Shown here: piece by piece, positions 16,940-25,564 of the stretch
Layout of the letters: every line of letters begins with the position of its first letter
Numbering within the stretch: the stretch's first letter is position 1
Source: Propionispora vibrioides
GTDB lineage: Bacteria > Bacillota > Negativicutes > Propionisporales > Propionisporaceae
Direction: 5' to 3'
Assembly (NCBI RefSeq): GCF_900110485.1
Contig: NZ_FODY01000024.1
Span: forward strand, 1-64,000
Length of the DNA: 64,000 bases
Program-made: the position numbers and the translations under genes
Notes under the pieces: generated by a model
Databases searched by the model: none
The model's input: the letters and a program-made list of their open reading frames with translations, nothing else
Told to the model about the DNA's origin: nothing

Positions 16940-17635
16940 ATGAATATTAAATTTAAAAGTGTGCAATCCCAAAAATTGGGCGATCAAATCATTCAGCAAC
17001 TCCAGGAAAAAATTTCGTTAGGAGAACTGCAACCTGGTGATAAAATGCCTACTGAGCCCGAACTCATGAGCATGTTTGGCGTAGGCCGTTCTACAATCCG
17101 AGAAGCAGTAAGAGTTTTAGTAAAAGCCGGTCTTCTTGAAGTTCGTCAAGGAGATGGGACGTATGTACTTGATAAAACGATTAATTCGGAGCCATTGGAA
17201 CATCGCTTGCGGCGGGCAGCAATATTGGAAGTGTATGAAGTTCGCCGTATTCTTGAACTGGAAATAGCCAAGCTGGCTGCTCTGCGCCGAACGGAAGATG
17301 ATCTTATTCATATGCGCGAAAGTCTGAATAAGAGACGCGAAGCAAGACGTATAGACGATAATCGCGCCTATGTTGATAGCGATCTTGCCTTTCATCTTGC
17401 CGTCGCTGCCGCGAGTAAGAATAGTGTGCTTGCCGATTTATACTTCAGTTTTTCTAACGCATTGCGGGATGCCTTGGACAAGTTGATTTCAGACCGGGAG
17501 CTATATCAAAACCAGATTTCCATCCATGAACAGTTATTAGATGCCATTGAACGTAAAGATGGACAGGCGGCTGAATATTGGACTGCGGAGAATCTGGACC
17601 GAACAACGAGAAGTTTAGAAGCACTATTACGATAG
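16940..17635 (+). CDS. FadR/GntR-family transcriptional regulator
   Basis: A 231-residue regulator. The GntR winged helix covers about 10-75 (LGELQPGDKMPTEPELMSMF, then GVGRSTIREAVRVLVKAGLL). The FCD effector domain follows (about 90-225), with the helix pattern EVRRILELEIAKLAALR and FHLAVAAASKN, whose acid and His residues usually bind a metal and a carboxylate effector. The MFS exporter gene follows 52 bases downstream, so the pair probably forms one unit in which the regulator senses the transported compound. Ribosome site AGGAGATG. Confidence 0.9.
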   Translation: MNIKFKSVQSQKLGDQIIQQLQEKISLGELQPGDKMPTEPELMSMFGVGRSTIREAVRVLVKAGLLEVRQGDGTYVLDKTINSEPLEHRLRRAAILEVYEVRRILELEIAKLAALRRTEDDLIHMRESLNKRREARRIDDNRAYVDSDLAFHLAVAAASKNSVLADLYFSFSNALRDALDKLISDRELYQNQISIHEQLLDAIERKDGQAAEYWTAENLDRTTRSLEALLR

Positions 17636-17687
17636 TGATTTTATGATATTAAACATCAGATGATAAGATGAAAAACGAGGTGCAAAA

Positions 17688-18869
17688 ATGAAAAATCGTT
17701 TTCTTTGGTTGCTGTCTGCAGGACATTTATTCACTGATTTAAATCAAGGTGCTTTGCCAGCCATATTACCTTTTTTGATAGCGGAGTACAATTTGAGCTA
17801 CGCTGCCGCTGCGGGACTTGTCTTTGCGGCAAGTTTTGTTTCTTCTATTATACAGCCTTTCTTTGGATATCTTGCCGATAAAAGTTCAAAACTTTGGCTT
17901 ATACCGGGTGGTATTCTGTTAGCTGGCTGTGGATTAGCAACTGTAGGTTTTCTCTCAAATTACTGGTTGATTTTTGCGGCCGTAACGGTTAGCGGGATCG
18001 GAATCGCAGCATTTCATCCGGAGGCGGCGCGAATGGCCAATAAAGTTTCCGGTGAAAAAAAGGGAACTGGTATCAGTATTTTTTCCGTCGGAGGCAATGC
18101 AGGATTTGCTTTAGGCCCGGTTATCGCCACAGCTTCGCTGCTGTTATGGGGTTTGAAAGGGACTCTGATTCTGATTGTGCCTGCAGCTATCATGGCGGTA
18201 ATCACAGCCTCCCAGGCAGGCAAATTGCATGAGTTTCAAAAGCTTGCCCAAAAAGCAGGGGGTATTAGGAATGAGGCAGAGGAGAAGGAGGAATGGGCCC
18301 CTTTTTCCAGACTCACAGTAGTCTTATTTTGCCGTTCGATCATGTTTTATAGCCTGAATACTTTTTTGCCGCTATACTGGATCAACATACTTCAGCAATC
18401 CAAAGCAACCGGCGGCTCTGCGTTAACTATTTTATTTACGGTCGGGGCAATAAGTACTCTATTTGGCGGGCAACTGTCAGACCGTTTTGGTTATACGACG
18501 ATCATCCGGATTGGATTTGTTGTGCTGCTTCCCTTCTTAATGGTCTTTAACATGGTTAGCAATGTTTCTTTAGCAACATTACTGCTCATTCCTATAGGCG
18601 TGGCTCTGTTTGCACCTAACAGCCCAATGACGGTTCTGGGACAAAAGTATCTTCCCAACCGGCTTGGTTTAGCTTCAGGAGTTACGCTGGGGCTGGCAGT
18701 AAGTGTGGGAGGGATAGCCGCGCCGGCGTTAGGGTGGTTTGCAGACAATTATGGATTGCCACACGCCATGCAATTAGTTACTTATTTGTCGATAGTATCG
18801 GCAGTTATGGCTTTTACTCTACCCGTTCCTCAGTCGGACACAAATACAGCCGGAAAATCTTCCGTTTAA
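17688..18869 (+). CDS. MFS transporter, fosmidomycin-resistance (Fsr) type
   Basis: A 393-residue twelve-helix MFS transporter. The start LLSAGHLFTDLNQGALPAIL and the first-loop motif QPFFGYLADKSSK are typical of the Fsr subfamily, drug/proton antiporters including E. coli Fsr. A hydrophilic central loop at about 183-205 separates the two six-helix halves, and the second half has GGQLSDRFGYT as the mirrored motif. It sits in the inner membrane. Cotranscription with the FadR-type regulator suggests inducible efflux; the substrate is not predictable. Confidence 0.88.
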   Translation: MKNRFLWLLSAGHLFTDLNQGALPAILPFLIAEYNLSYAAAAGLVFAASFVSSIIQPFFGYLADKSSKLWLIPGGILLAGCGLATVGFLSNYWLIFAAVTVSGIGIAAFHPEAARMANKVSGEKKGTGISIFSVGGNAGFALGPVIATASLLLWGLKGTLILIVPAAIMAVITASQAGKLHEFQKLAQKAGGIRNEAEEKEEWAPFSRLTVVLFCRSIMFYSLNTFLPLYWINILQQSKATGGSALTILFTVGAISTLFGGQLSDRFGYTTIIRIGFVVLLPFLMVFNMVSNVSLATLLLIPIGVALFAPNSPMTVLGQKYLPNRLGLASGVTLGLAVSVGGIAAPALGWFADNYGLPHAMQLVTYLSIVSAVMAFTLPVPQSDTNTAGKSSV

Positions 18870-19041
18870 GGATGATATCTAAGGGATAATGCGTTATGCA
18901 ATGCTCCGACTGAATTTGTAGAAGCATTTATTATTGCTTTAAAAATTTTAAAGGATGTCAACTTGCAATGAAAATGGTATTTGACGTATTTTCAGCGCTT
19001 TAGTTTTGCTACACAGGATAGATAGTGTAAGAATTTCTTTC

Positions 19042-19078
19042 ACGTCGTAGGTAAAAATATCTGCGGCGTTTCTTTTTT
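19042..19078 (+). terminator. Terminator after the MFS gene
   Basis: A 12-bp stem with GU pairs (19042-19053 with 19058-19069) and an AAAA loop, followed by TTTCTTTTTT. The rest of the 371-base gap (18870-19240) shows nothing else. Confidence 0.8.
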
Positions 19079-19240
19079 GCCGGGCAATAATTGGCAAAAA
19101 GCAGGGCGTATCAGTAATAGCAAAAAAGAAACTTTCTGCGAATCATAAAATATTGTGGGCAGGGGTTATAGTGTTTTGCGTTGAATTTTTTTTAATACAT
19201 TTTGCATAATCGCTAATATCATGAAAGGGTAATATACATC

Positions 19241-20068
19241 ATGAAAAAGCATTTAAATTTATTTTTTCCTCAATGGCAAGGTGGAGGCCCAGACCGGTCA
19301 ACCTATGATGGAGCGTTGGAATTAAAAAAGCTTTATTTTAAAGAAATAAAGTTTTCAGAAGTAGAAGTCAGTACGGAAGACATCGACAAATCTAATAATA
19401 TCATTATCGGGTATACAGAAATTCTCAAACAGCTAAAGAGAGCAAAGAAGTCAATAGCCCGAAAATTACCAGAGACGATATTTACCGTTGGCGGAGGCTG
19501 TGACGCTGATGTTGCATCTATTGCCTACTTAAATGATAAGATGCGAGGCGATCTGACGGTATTATGGCTTGATGCTCATGGGGATATGAATACGCATGAA
19601 ACATCTGCTAGCAAATATTTTTATGGAATGCCCTTAAGAACTTTGCTTGGAGAGGGTGAGGAAACAATCGTAAAACTGGTTTCCCCAAGCCTGCTGCCTT
19701 CACAAGTGATAATGTTAGGAATTCGCGATTTGGATGAGGCCGAAAAAGAATATATTACCGCTCAGAACATAAGCGTATTTACCGTACAGGATATGGAGCA
19801 AAGGGTGGATTCGGTTATTGAAACGGTTAAAACAAAGGGGCATCGGAGTATTTATATCCATATAGATTTGGACGTGCTTGATTTTGAAGAGTTTCCACAT
19901 GTCCCGGTTCCAGTACCTGCTGGGTTGAAAGTTAATACTTTTAAGGAGTTATTAAAGAAACTTGATAAGGAATTTAAGCTTGTTGGTCTGGGGCTTTTTG
20001 AATATCAGCCTTCTGGACAGACGATAGAATTGATCGAAGACATTATAAAAATTGGAGTTAAGTTATAG
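19241..20068 (+). CDS. Arginase/agmatinase-family protein with an altered metal site
   Basis: A 275-residue ureohydrolase-fold protein. WLDAHGDMNT (Asp111, His113, Asp115) and HIDLDVLD (Asp209, Asp211) are the standard dimanganese ligands. The first ligand motif, normally GGDHS, reads GGGCDAD (84-90): the His that holds the first metal is missing, with Cys87 and Asp88 in its place. It may therefore have one metal, a different metal, or a substrate other than arginine, agmatine or formiminoglutamate. It is monocistronic, with a terminator on each side, and no arginine genes are nearby. Cytoplasmic. Confidence 0.85.
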   Translation: MKKHLNLFFPQWQGGGPDRSTYDGALELKKLYFKEIKFSEVEVSTEDIDKSNNIIIGYTEILKQLKRAKKSIARKLPETIFTVGGGCDADVASIAYLNDKMRGDLTVLWLDAHGDMNTHETSASKYFYGMPLRTLLGEGEETIVKLVSPSLLPSQVIMLGIRDLDEAEKEYITAQNISVFTVQDMEQRVDSVIETVKTKGHRSIYIHIDLDVLDFEEFPHVPVPVPAGLKVNTFKELLKKLDKEFKLVGLGLFEYQPSGQTIELIEDIIKIGVKL

Positions 20069-20174
20069 AAAAAACTTGGTACAAGCGGTGCTGTGCTGCC
20101 GTCAAGGGTGAGAACACAGAATTTTTATAAATAAATATGATTTGTACATTATTTATGTTTGCCATTTTTATGAG

Positions 20175-20216
20175 TAAAAAGCCAAACTCCTGAGTTTCAG
20201 GGGTTTGGCTTTTTAG
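20175..20216. terminator. Two-way terminator after the arginase-family gene
   Basis: AAAAAGCCAAAC is mirrored by GTTTGGCTTTTT with a TGAGTTTCA loop, giving A-runs and T-runs on both sides. Confidence 0.85.
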
Positions 20217-20229
20217 CCACTAGTCCCTG

Positions 20230-20268
20230 AACTGGCTTTCTCTATAAGAAGGCCAGTTTAGTTTTTTT
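20230..20268 (+). terminator. Second terminator hairpin
   Basis: AACTGGC (20230-20236) and GCCAGTT (20252-20258), stem extended by CTTTCT/AGAAGG, followed by TAGTTTTTTT. Confidence 0.75.
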
Positions 20269-20333
20269 GTATGAGACATTAATTATCTAATAGTTTTGTC
20301 TACTTAATTTTATTGCAAAGCGCAAAAGTTTTC

Positions 20334-20364
20334 TTGACTTGGAGTTTGCTCCAAGTGATAAGCT
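20334..20364 (+). promoter_or_regulatory. MerR-type promoter of the CMD-cupin operon
   Basis: TTGACT (20334-20339) and TAAGCT (20359-20364) are 19 bases apart, the overlong spacer typical of MerR-activated promoters. Between them lies ACTTGGAG-TTTG-CTCCAAGT (20337-20356), a perfect inverted repeat. This closely resembles operators of the AdhR-like MerR regulators of aldehyde stress. No merR gene is in the window. Confidence 0.85.
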
Positions 20365-20409
20365 GAAGGAGACAAATAATAATACAGCAGTTATGAAAGG
20401 AGCAAATGT

Positions 20410-21177
20410 ATGGCAATTACGGAGTTTTCCAAGAAGTATCACGAAAGAATGTTTCCAGGATATGTATCTGAATTTTTAGAAACAGATCCGGAATTTATTG
20501 AGCGATTTGACAACTTTGCTTTTGATGAAGTGGTAAATAGTGATGACTTGGATGATCGCACGCGTATGATAGCGATTCTGGCAACACTTGTTGGTGCGCA
20601 GTGCGTGAATGAATACAAGGCGATGATGAAGGCAGCTCTAAATTTCGGTGTCACTCCGGTTGAAATAAAAGAGGTGGTATATCAGGCGGTCGCCTATCTT
20701 GGCATTGGAAGGGTATTTGATTTCTTACATGCTACTAATGATGTATTGACAGAAAAAGACATCCGGTTGCCACTGGAAGGGCAGGCAACCACAACGACAG
20801 AAAACCGTCTGGAAATAGGTATTCAGGCGCAGGTAGACGTTTTCGGTCCTCAAATGGCAGATTTTTATAAATCAGGACCGGAGGAATCACGTCATATCAA
20901 TCACTGGCTGGCGGGTAACTGCTTTGGCGATTATTACACCCGTACAGGTCTTGATTATAAAATGCGTGAGGTGATTACTTTTTGTTTTTTATCTGCCCAG
21001 GGTGGCTGTGAACCGCAGCTTACCAGCCACGCAGCCGCCAATATGCGTATCGGCAATGACAAGCAATTTTTAATTAAAATCATATCCCAGTGTCTGCCGT
21101 ATATCGGATATCCAAGAAGCCTGAATGCGCTTCGCTGTGTCAATGAAGCGGCAGCCCGGATGGGGGAAAATAGGTAA
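20410..21177 (+). CDS. Carboxymuconolactone decarboxylase-family protein, two domains
   Basis: A 255-residue protein with two CMD/AhpD-like domains (about 30-115 and 145-245). The first contains TRMIAILATLVGAQCVNEYK and VVYQAVAYLGIGRV. The second contains MREVITFCFLSAQGGCEPQLTSHAAANMRIG, with a Cys and His spaced as in CMD proteins that carry out thiol redox or decarboxylation. Two-domain forms are often encoded beside a cupin and controlled by a MerR regulator, as here. First gene of a four-gene operon, start ATG 20410 with ribosome site AAAGGAG. Exact reaction unknown; redox detoxification is the best guess. Confidence 0.85.
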   Translation: MAITEFSKKYHERMFPGYVSEFLETDPEFIERFDNFAFDEVVNSDDLDDRTRMIAILATLVGAQCVNEYKAMMKAALNFGVTPVEIKEVVYQAVAYLGIGRVFDFLHATNDVLTEKDIRLPLEGQATTTTENRLEIGIQAQVDVFGPQMADFYKSGPEESRHINHWLAGNCFGDYYTRTGLDYKMREVITFCFLSAQGGCEPQLTSHAAANMRIGNDKQFLIKIISQCLPYIGYPRSLNALRCVNEAAARMGENR

Positions 21178-21228
21178 AAAATTATATAGATAAAAGATGA
21201 TCAAGTGGAAAGAACAGGAGGCACGTAT

Positions 21229-21645
21229 ATGAGTAAAACAACGGATTTAAGTAAGGGAGCAATTTTTTCTATCGGAGATAAACTGCCGGAAAAGTTCAGC
21301 CAATATTTTATTGGTCAGGCATATTTGAACATGTTAACTACGACGGGGGTTCCCATTGGAAACGTAACTTTTGAACCGGGCTGCCGGAACAACTGGCATA
21401 TTCATCATAAGGGCGGGCAAATTCTGTTAGTAACAGGCGGCCGGGGCTATTACCAGGAATGGGGAAAAGAAGCCATTGAACTGCATCCGGGAGATGTGGT
21501 AAATATTCCACCGGAAGCAAAACACTGGCATGGAGCAGCCTGCGACAGCTGGTTTTCCCATCTGGCGGTGGAAGTGCCGGCAGATGGTAGTTCCAACGAA
21601 TGGCTGGAACCGGTGGATGACAAAGCGTACGGCAAGCTGAAATAA
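21229..21645 (+). CDS. Cupin protein of the CMD operon
   Basis: A 138-residue single-domain cupin from ATG 21229, chosen because AGGAGGC lies 8 bases upstream (a longer reading to 21205 includes the ribosome site). Motif 1 is NNWHIHHKGGQILLVTGGRG with the two His ligands. Motif 2 is PGDVVNIPPEAKHWHGA with the third His ligand, so the metal site is complete. The protein is cytoplasmic. Fixed pairing with the upstream CMD gene is known in many bacteria; they may act on the same oxidised small molecule. Confidence 0.85.
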   Translation: MSKTTDLSKGAIFSIGDKLPEKFSQYFIGQAYLNMLTTTGVPIGNVTFEPGCRNNWHIHHKGGQILLVTGGRGYYQEWGKEAIELHPGDVVNIPPEAKHWHGAACDSWFSHLAVEVPADGSSNEWLEPVDDKAYGKLK

Positions 21646-21660
21646 GCGGGAGGTGCACCC

Positions 21661-22380
21661 ATGGACAGACCGTATATCATATGCCACATGGTGACATCAC
21701 TGGACGGAAAGGTCACCGGCGACTTTTTAGGAAAAAGCGCATACAGTGGACTCATTGAGGACTATTACAGAATACACAGGGAATACGGCGCGGACGGTTT
21801 TCTCTGCGGCAGAGTGACGATGGAGAGCAGCTTTCCCCAACCGCCCGCCCCGACGGCGGTGTACGACGGCCCACCTATTGTGCGGGAGGATTATATTGCG
21901 GAGAGTGCGGCGTTTTACGCGGTTGCCATCGATCCGCAGGGAAAGCTTTGGTGGAGTGACCGCGCCATTGCCGACACGGATGACGGCTACAATGACGCGC
22001 ATATCATCGAAGTGTTGACCCAGAGTGTCTCCGACGTCTTTTTGGCACATTTGCGGGGTAAAGGCGTTTCATATCTCTTCGGCGGTAAAACCGAACTGGA
22101 CCTTTCCCTTGTCGTCCAAAAGCTCAAACGGGTATTTGGCGTGGAAACTCTGCTGCTTGAGGGCGGCGGGATTGTCAACGGCTCCTTTCTTCAGGAGGGA
22201 CTGATCGACGAAATCAGTCTTGTGGTGATTCCTGCAGCCGAGCCGTCGGAAAAGGCGGTTCCGCTCTTCCAAACGGGCCACTATCAAACCGGTGACATAG
22301 CGGCGGCTTCTTTCAGGCTGAAAGAAGCAAAAAATCTAGACAACGGCGGTCTATGGCTGACCTATCAAAAGCAATCATAA
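21661..22380 (+). CDS. RibD C-terminal/dihydrofolate reductase-like protein
   Basis: A 239-residue NADPH-dependent reductase fold of the RibD_C family. PYIICHMVTSLDGKVTG is the first strand and helix; VETLLLEGGGIVNGSFLQEGLIDEISLVV is the nucleotide-binding GGG segment. The deaminase domain of true RibD is absent and no riboflavin genes are near, so it is one of the many stand-alone members of unknown substrate, probably a small carbonyl compound. Start ATG 21661, ribosome site GGGAGGTG. Third gene of the MerR-type operon. Confidence 0.85.
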   Translation: MDRPYIICHMVTSLDGKVTGDFLGKSAYSGLIEDYYRIHREYGADGFLCGRVTMESSFPQPPAPTAVYDGPPIVREDYIAESAAFYAVAIDPQGKLWWSDRAIADTDDGYNDAHIIEVLTQSVSDVFLAHLRGKGVSYLFGGKTELDLSLVVQKLKRVFGVETLLLEGGGIVNGSFLQEGLIDEISLVVIPAAEPSEKAVPLFQTGHYQTGDIAAASFRLKEAKNLDNGGLWLTYQKQS

Positions 22381-22393
22381 AGGAGTAATGAAT

Positions 22394-23563
22394 ATGTACA
22401 ATTTTATTTTTCAAAATACAACCAAGATTTACTTCGGTGAAAACCGGCTAGGTCATTTGGGTGAAGAATTAAAGCAGTATGGAACCCGTGTATTGCTGAC
22501 CTATGGCGGAGGCTCTATCAAAAAAATCGGCCTTTATGACAAGGTGACGGAGGAACTGAAAAGGGCCGGGCTGACTGTCTTTGAACTGTCCGGCATTGAG
22601 CCTAATCCTCGTCATACCACTGTCAATAAGGGGGCGGAACTCTGCAAAAAGGAAAAGATCGATGTACTGCTTGCGGTCGGCGGCGGCTCGACTATCGACT
22701 GTACAAAGGCAATTGCCGCTGCAACATTTTACGACGGAGACAGTTGGGACCTGGTAACACATAAAGCACCGGTTAGCAAAGCGCTGCCGGTACTCACAGT
22801 ATTGACACTGGCGGCCACCGGTTCGGAGATGGATGCGGGCGGCGTCATCAGTAATATGGATACTAATGAAAAGTATGGTTTGATTCATCCGCTGCTTCAG
22901 CCCAAGGTATCTTTCCTCGATCCTACCAATACCTATTCTGTTAGCGCGTTTCAGACTGCCTGCGGCAGTGCGGATATCTTGTCACATATTTTTGATGTCA
23001 CCTATTTTACTGCTACTGAGAAGATGGATATGGTGGACCGTATTATGGAGGATATTATCAAAACCGTTATCAAATATGCTCCGATTGCCGTAAAGGAACC
23101 GGAAAACTATCAAGCACGAGCCAACCTGATGTGGGCTGCTTCATGGGCGCTGAATGGATTTTTGCAAACCGGGGCTTTTCAGGCTGCCAGTTGTCATGCC
23201 ATGGAGCATGAACTTTCTGCATTTTATGACATTACCCACGGTCTTGGCCTTGCTATCCTCACTCCCCGCTGGATGGAGTATATTCTGGATGAATCCACTG
23301 CACCGCAGTTTAAGAAATTCGGTGTTAATGTGTTCGGTGTGGATGCGTCGCTTTCCGATATAGATGGTGCAAAGCAAGCCATTGTGTGTCTGAACGATTT
23401 CCTGTTCAAAACGCTGGGCCTGCAAAGTACTCTCACTGAAATCGGTATTGATGATAAGAACTTTAAAGTCATGGCGAAAAAAGCCTGCAAAGGCGATGTA
23501 CTAAAAGGGTTTAAGCACTTAACGCCAGAGGACGTGGAGAACATCTTTAAGATGTGCCTGTAA
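22394..23563 (+). CDS. Iron-containing alcohol dehydrogenase (BDH type)
   Basis: About 389 residues of the Fe-ADH family, close to NADH-dependent butanol dehydrogenases. NAD site: RVLLTYGGGSIKK and AVGGGSTIDCTKA. Metal ligands: Asp and His in SADILSHIFD, then His residues in SCHAMEHELSAFYDITHGLGLA. AGGAG at 22381-22385 is only 2 bases from ATG 22388 but 8 from ATG 22394, so the latter is chosen. It reduces aldehydes to alcohols (or the reverse) in the cytoplasm. As the last gene of the MerR-type operon it fits an aldehyde-detoxification role. Confidence 0.9.
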   Translation: MYNFIFQNTTKIYFGENRLGHLGEELKQYGTRVLLTYGGGSIKKIGLYDKVTEELKRAGLTVFELSGIEPNPRHTTVNKGAELCKKEKIDVLLAVGGGSTIDCTKAIAAATFYDGDSWDLVTHKAPVSKALPVLTVLTLAATGSEMDAGGVISNMDTNEKYGLIHPLLQPKVSFLDPTNTYSVSAFQTACGSADILSHIFDVTYFTATEKMDMVDRIMEDIIKTVIKYAPIAVKEPENYQARANLMWAASWALNGFLQTGAFQAASCHAMEHELSAFYDITHGLGLAILTPRWMEYILDESTAPQFKKFGVNVFGVDASLSDIDGAKQAIVCLNDFLFKTLGLQSTLTEIGIDDKNFKVMAKKACKGDVLKGFKHLTPEDVENIFKMCL

Positions 23564-23638
23564 GAAGGAAGTAAACTATGACACGATATACCTGGTGAAA
23601 TAGACCTCAAAGTTATTCTCTTGCTTTTCCTTATTACA

Positions 23639-23680
23639 AAAAATGCACCTTACGCTTTGCGTAAAGTGCATTTTATTTTT
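23639..23680. terminator. Two-way terminator after the four-gene redox operon
   Basis: AAAATGCACCTTACGC with GCGTAAAGTGCATTTT around TTT, flanked by A-runs and T-runs. Confidence 0.8.
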
Positions 23681-24077
23681 AGTCTGAACAAGCCCAAGTG
23701 GTATGTGGAAAATGTGGTTGCATTTCCGTGGACATAAGTAAAACCATCACATTTTAAGCTAGTTTGAAAGAGCAAATACAGTCTGTTTCTGCCCATGCCT
23801 GAGGATTGACCATCGTATTCTGGTATGTTAGGATGAAACTGGTAATTAATATCAAGGATAAGTGCCATGGGCTTAATAGGGAAGCTTGGTGTTTTGACCG
23901 GGGATGTTTTTTTAGAGTAATTTTTACATAATAAGCCTTCCTGCCTACAGAGCTGGCTCATGTGTTTTTCTTTTGGAATTAGGCAGAAAGCCTAATCAAT
24001 CAATGCATTAATTGGCCGCCGGAGTAAGACCGGCAACTATTATACGGCGTATATTCTATTTAAGGGAGATGGAGGTT
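23681..24077. other. Gene-free gap with one hairpin
   Basis: A minus-strand reading frame (23650-23961) has no ribosome site and ends inside the terminator, so it is not called. A compact hairpin ATTAGGC/GCCTAAT (23978-23996) is the only structure seen. A 6-codon frame after the alcohol dehydrogenase (ATG 23578) could be the stub of a lost gene. Confidence 0.45.
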
Positions 24078-24875
24078 ATGAGGCGTTTTTTATCTTTTAG
24101 GCGCATGATGAGCGCTATGCTTGGTTTGATATTGTCATTTTGGTTGATTGTTCCCTGCGTGCAGGCGGAAACCAAAACTTTGCCCAGAGACACAAAGCTG
24201 CATCCGCAGGGGTGGGCGGTTGGCGATCTACTTGAATTTAAAAAAGGTACGATCCTTACGACCAATGATTTAGGAGAAGTAATTTCCGGTACTTTGAAGG
24301 ATGATACATTTCTCCAGCCTTGCGGCTGGGAAAGAGTAATTAATGATTACCACTACATTTCCGCCTATGCCAATATTGACCCCTTTTTCTCCCGGTTTCA
24401 TCGCTCCTTAGTAGAAAGAACCTATAACATAGCTATTCCCGGCTACGGGCATTTACGCTATAAAGGTGGAGCCCCGGTTACCTTTAGCGAACAAGGAGAA
24501 GTGATTTCCGGTACAATCGCTGAGCCGGCAACCGTTCGACTGGTGGCGGGGAAATACGGTTTTCTGACCTTTAAAGAAAACACCGTTCTTTCGTTTTATG
24601 ATTCCGGTGTGATCCGGTCCGGTGTCTTGGACGAGGATACCAATTTGCGGCCTGTAGGCTGGAAAGCAAATCTTTTCGCAAGTGACTCGGCCGGTTTTGT
24701 GAAGTTTAAGGCAAAACAAGCCATAGAATTCAATGAGAATGGGGAAGTTACCACCGGGACCCTAAAGGAAATGGCTAATTGGCGTTCAACGGAAGGGGAA
24801 GCCGTCGAATTTCCTGCTAATACTGTTGTACACTTTAATGACCAGGGTGCAGTAATGGAAAAAGCTGCTTCCTAA
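24078..24875 (+). CDS. Secreted protein with about five short beta repeats
   Basis: A 265-residue exported protein of unknown family. ATG 24078 (ribosome site GGAGG) gives a clear signal peptide: MRR..., a hydrophobic core (about 13-27), and cleavage after VQA. The mature part is a series of imperfect repeats of about 38 residues, each with a pattern like F...T.L.F...G.V.SGTL......L.P.GW (for example EFKKGTILTTNDLGEVISGT and FKENTVLSFYDSGVIRSGV). The repeat recalls MORN or WG-like beta-hairpin modules but matches neither. Site: periplasm or cell surface. It stands alone. Confidence 0.75.
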   Translation: MRRFLSFRRMMSAMLGLILSFWLIVPCVQAETKTLPRDTKLHPQGWAVGDLLEFKKGTILTTNDLGEVISGTLKDDTFLQPCGWERVINDYHYISAYANIDPFFSRFHRSLVERTYNIAIPGYGHLRYKGGAPVTFSEQGEVISGTIAEPATVRLVAGKYGFLTFKENTVLSFYDSGVIRSGVLDEDTNLRPVGWKANLFASDSAGFVKFKAKQAIEFNENGEVTTGTLKEMANWRSTEGEAVEFPANTVVHFNDQGAVMEKAAS

Positions 24876-25132
24876 TGTATGGCTGGTTAGAAAAAGCTGG
24901 TTTCTAAGGCTGTCGTTTATAAGTCAAACATTATCGAATCCGATTCAAGCAGGGAATAGAAAAGCCTATGGAACGTTTTTTTGTGTCAATGGCTGGGCTT
25001 CGGGTTTTAATTGATGTTCCCCTTGTGTGTTCCATGAAATTACGGTAATCGGAGTGATAAAGAACTGTCGGTTTGAAGGGGTATCACCTGGGCATGCACT
25101 AGAACATAACTACAATAAGTATGGAAACGAAC
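24876..25132. other. Gap after the secreted protein gene
   Basis: Nothing coding was seen in about 260 bases; a terminator closes the region. Confidence 0.4.
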
Positions 25133-25166
25133 AGCACGCTCTTAGGGCGTGCTTTCATTTTCTTTA
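25133..25166 (+). terminator. Terminator (rightward)
   Basis: AGCACGC (25133-25139) with GCGTGCT (25147-25153), then TTCATTTTCTTT. Probably ends transcription of the secreted repeat protein gene. Confidence 0.7.
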
Positions 25167-25174
25167 TGAGGAGT

Positions 25175-25507
25175 TTATATTTTGATTACCAGAAAGCATG
25201 CTAGGCCTGCTAGCAGCCATAGTAAAAACAAAGCCCAACGTTTTTTTCGTGTTTCATGACGTAGTGCACGATTAAGATCATGTTGCTTTGCTTTTCTTTT
25301 TTGTACTATTCCGGCAGGTAAATTGCCATCAGATAATGTAATTGCAGCAAAAGGACACTCTACGGCGCAGTGGCCACAGCCAATGCATTTCGTTTGATTG
25401 ATTATATACTGCTTCAAACCTTTTGTAACTGCTCCTACTTTACATGCTTTTTTACATATCCCACACTTTTCGCAGGCAGCGTTAATTTGGAATGGCATAC
25501 TGTTCAC
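25175..25507 (-). CDS. Membrane-anchored 2[4Fe-4S] ferredoxin
   Basis: About 110 residues (GTG 25507; ATG 25498 gives 107). Two complete cluster motifs lie at the N-terminus: CEKCGICKKACK and CIGCGHCAVECP. After a basic linker (KRKAKQHDLNRALRHETRKKR) a single hydrophobic helix (WALFLLWLLAGLACFLVI) ends the protein, so it is a tail-anchored electron carrier facing the cytoplasm. Tail-anchored ferredoxins of this type are less usual. It lies 57 bases downstream of the TetR gene on the same strand, and a Fur-like box stands before that gene, so its supply may follow iron status. Confidence 0.85.
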   Translation of the reverse strand: MNSMPFQINAACEKCGICKKACKVGAVTKGLKQYIINQTKCIGCGHCAVECPFAAITLSDGNLPAGIVQKRKAKQHDLNRALRHETRKKRWALFLLWLLAGLACFLVIKI

Positions 25508-25564
25508 CGACTTTCAAGGTTGATATAAAAAGTTTAGCCTGCGATTTCGAATTTGCCTGTTTCA

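Noticed and set aside
23650-23961. Minus-strand frame of 103 codons
   Set aside because: No ribosome site, and its end runs into a strong terminator hairpin.
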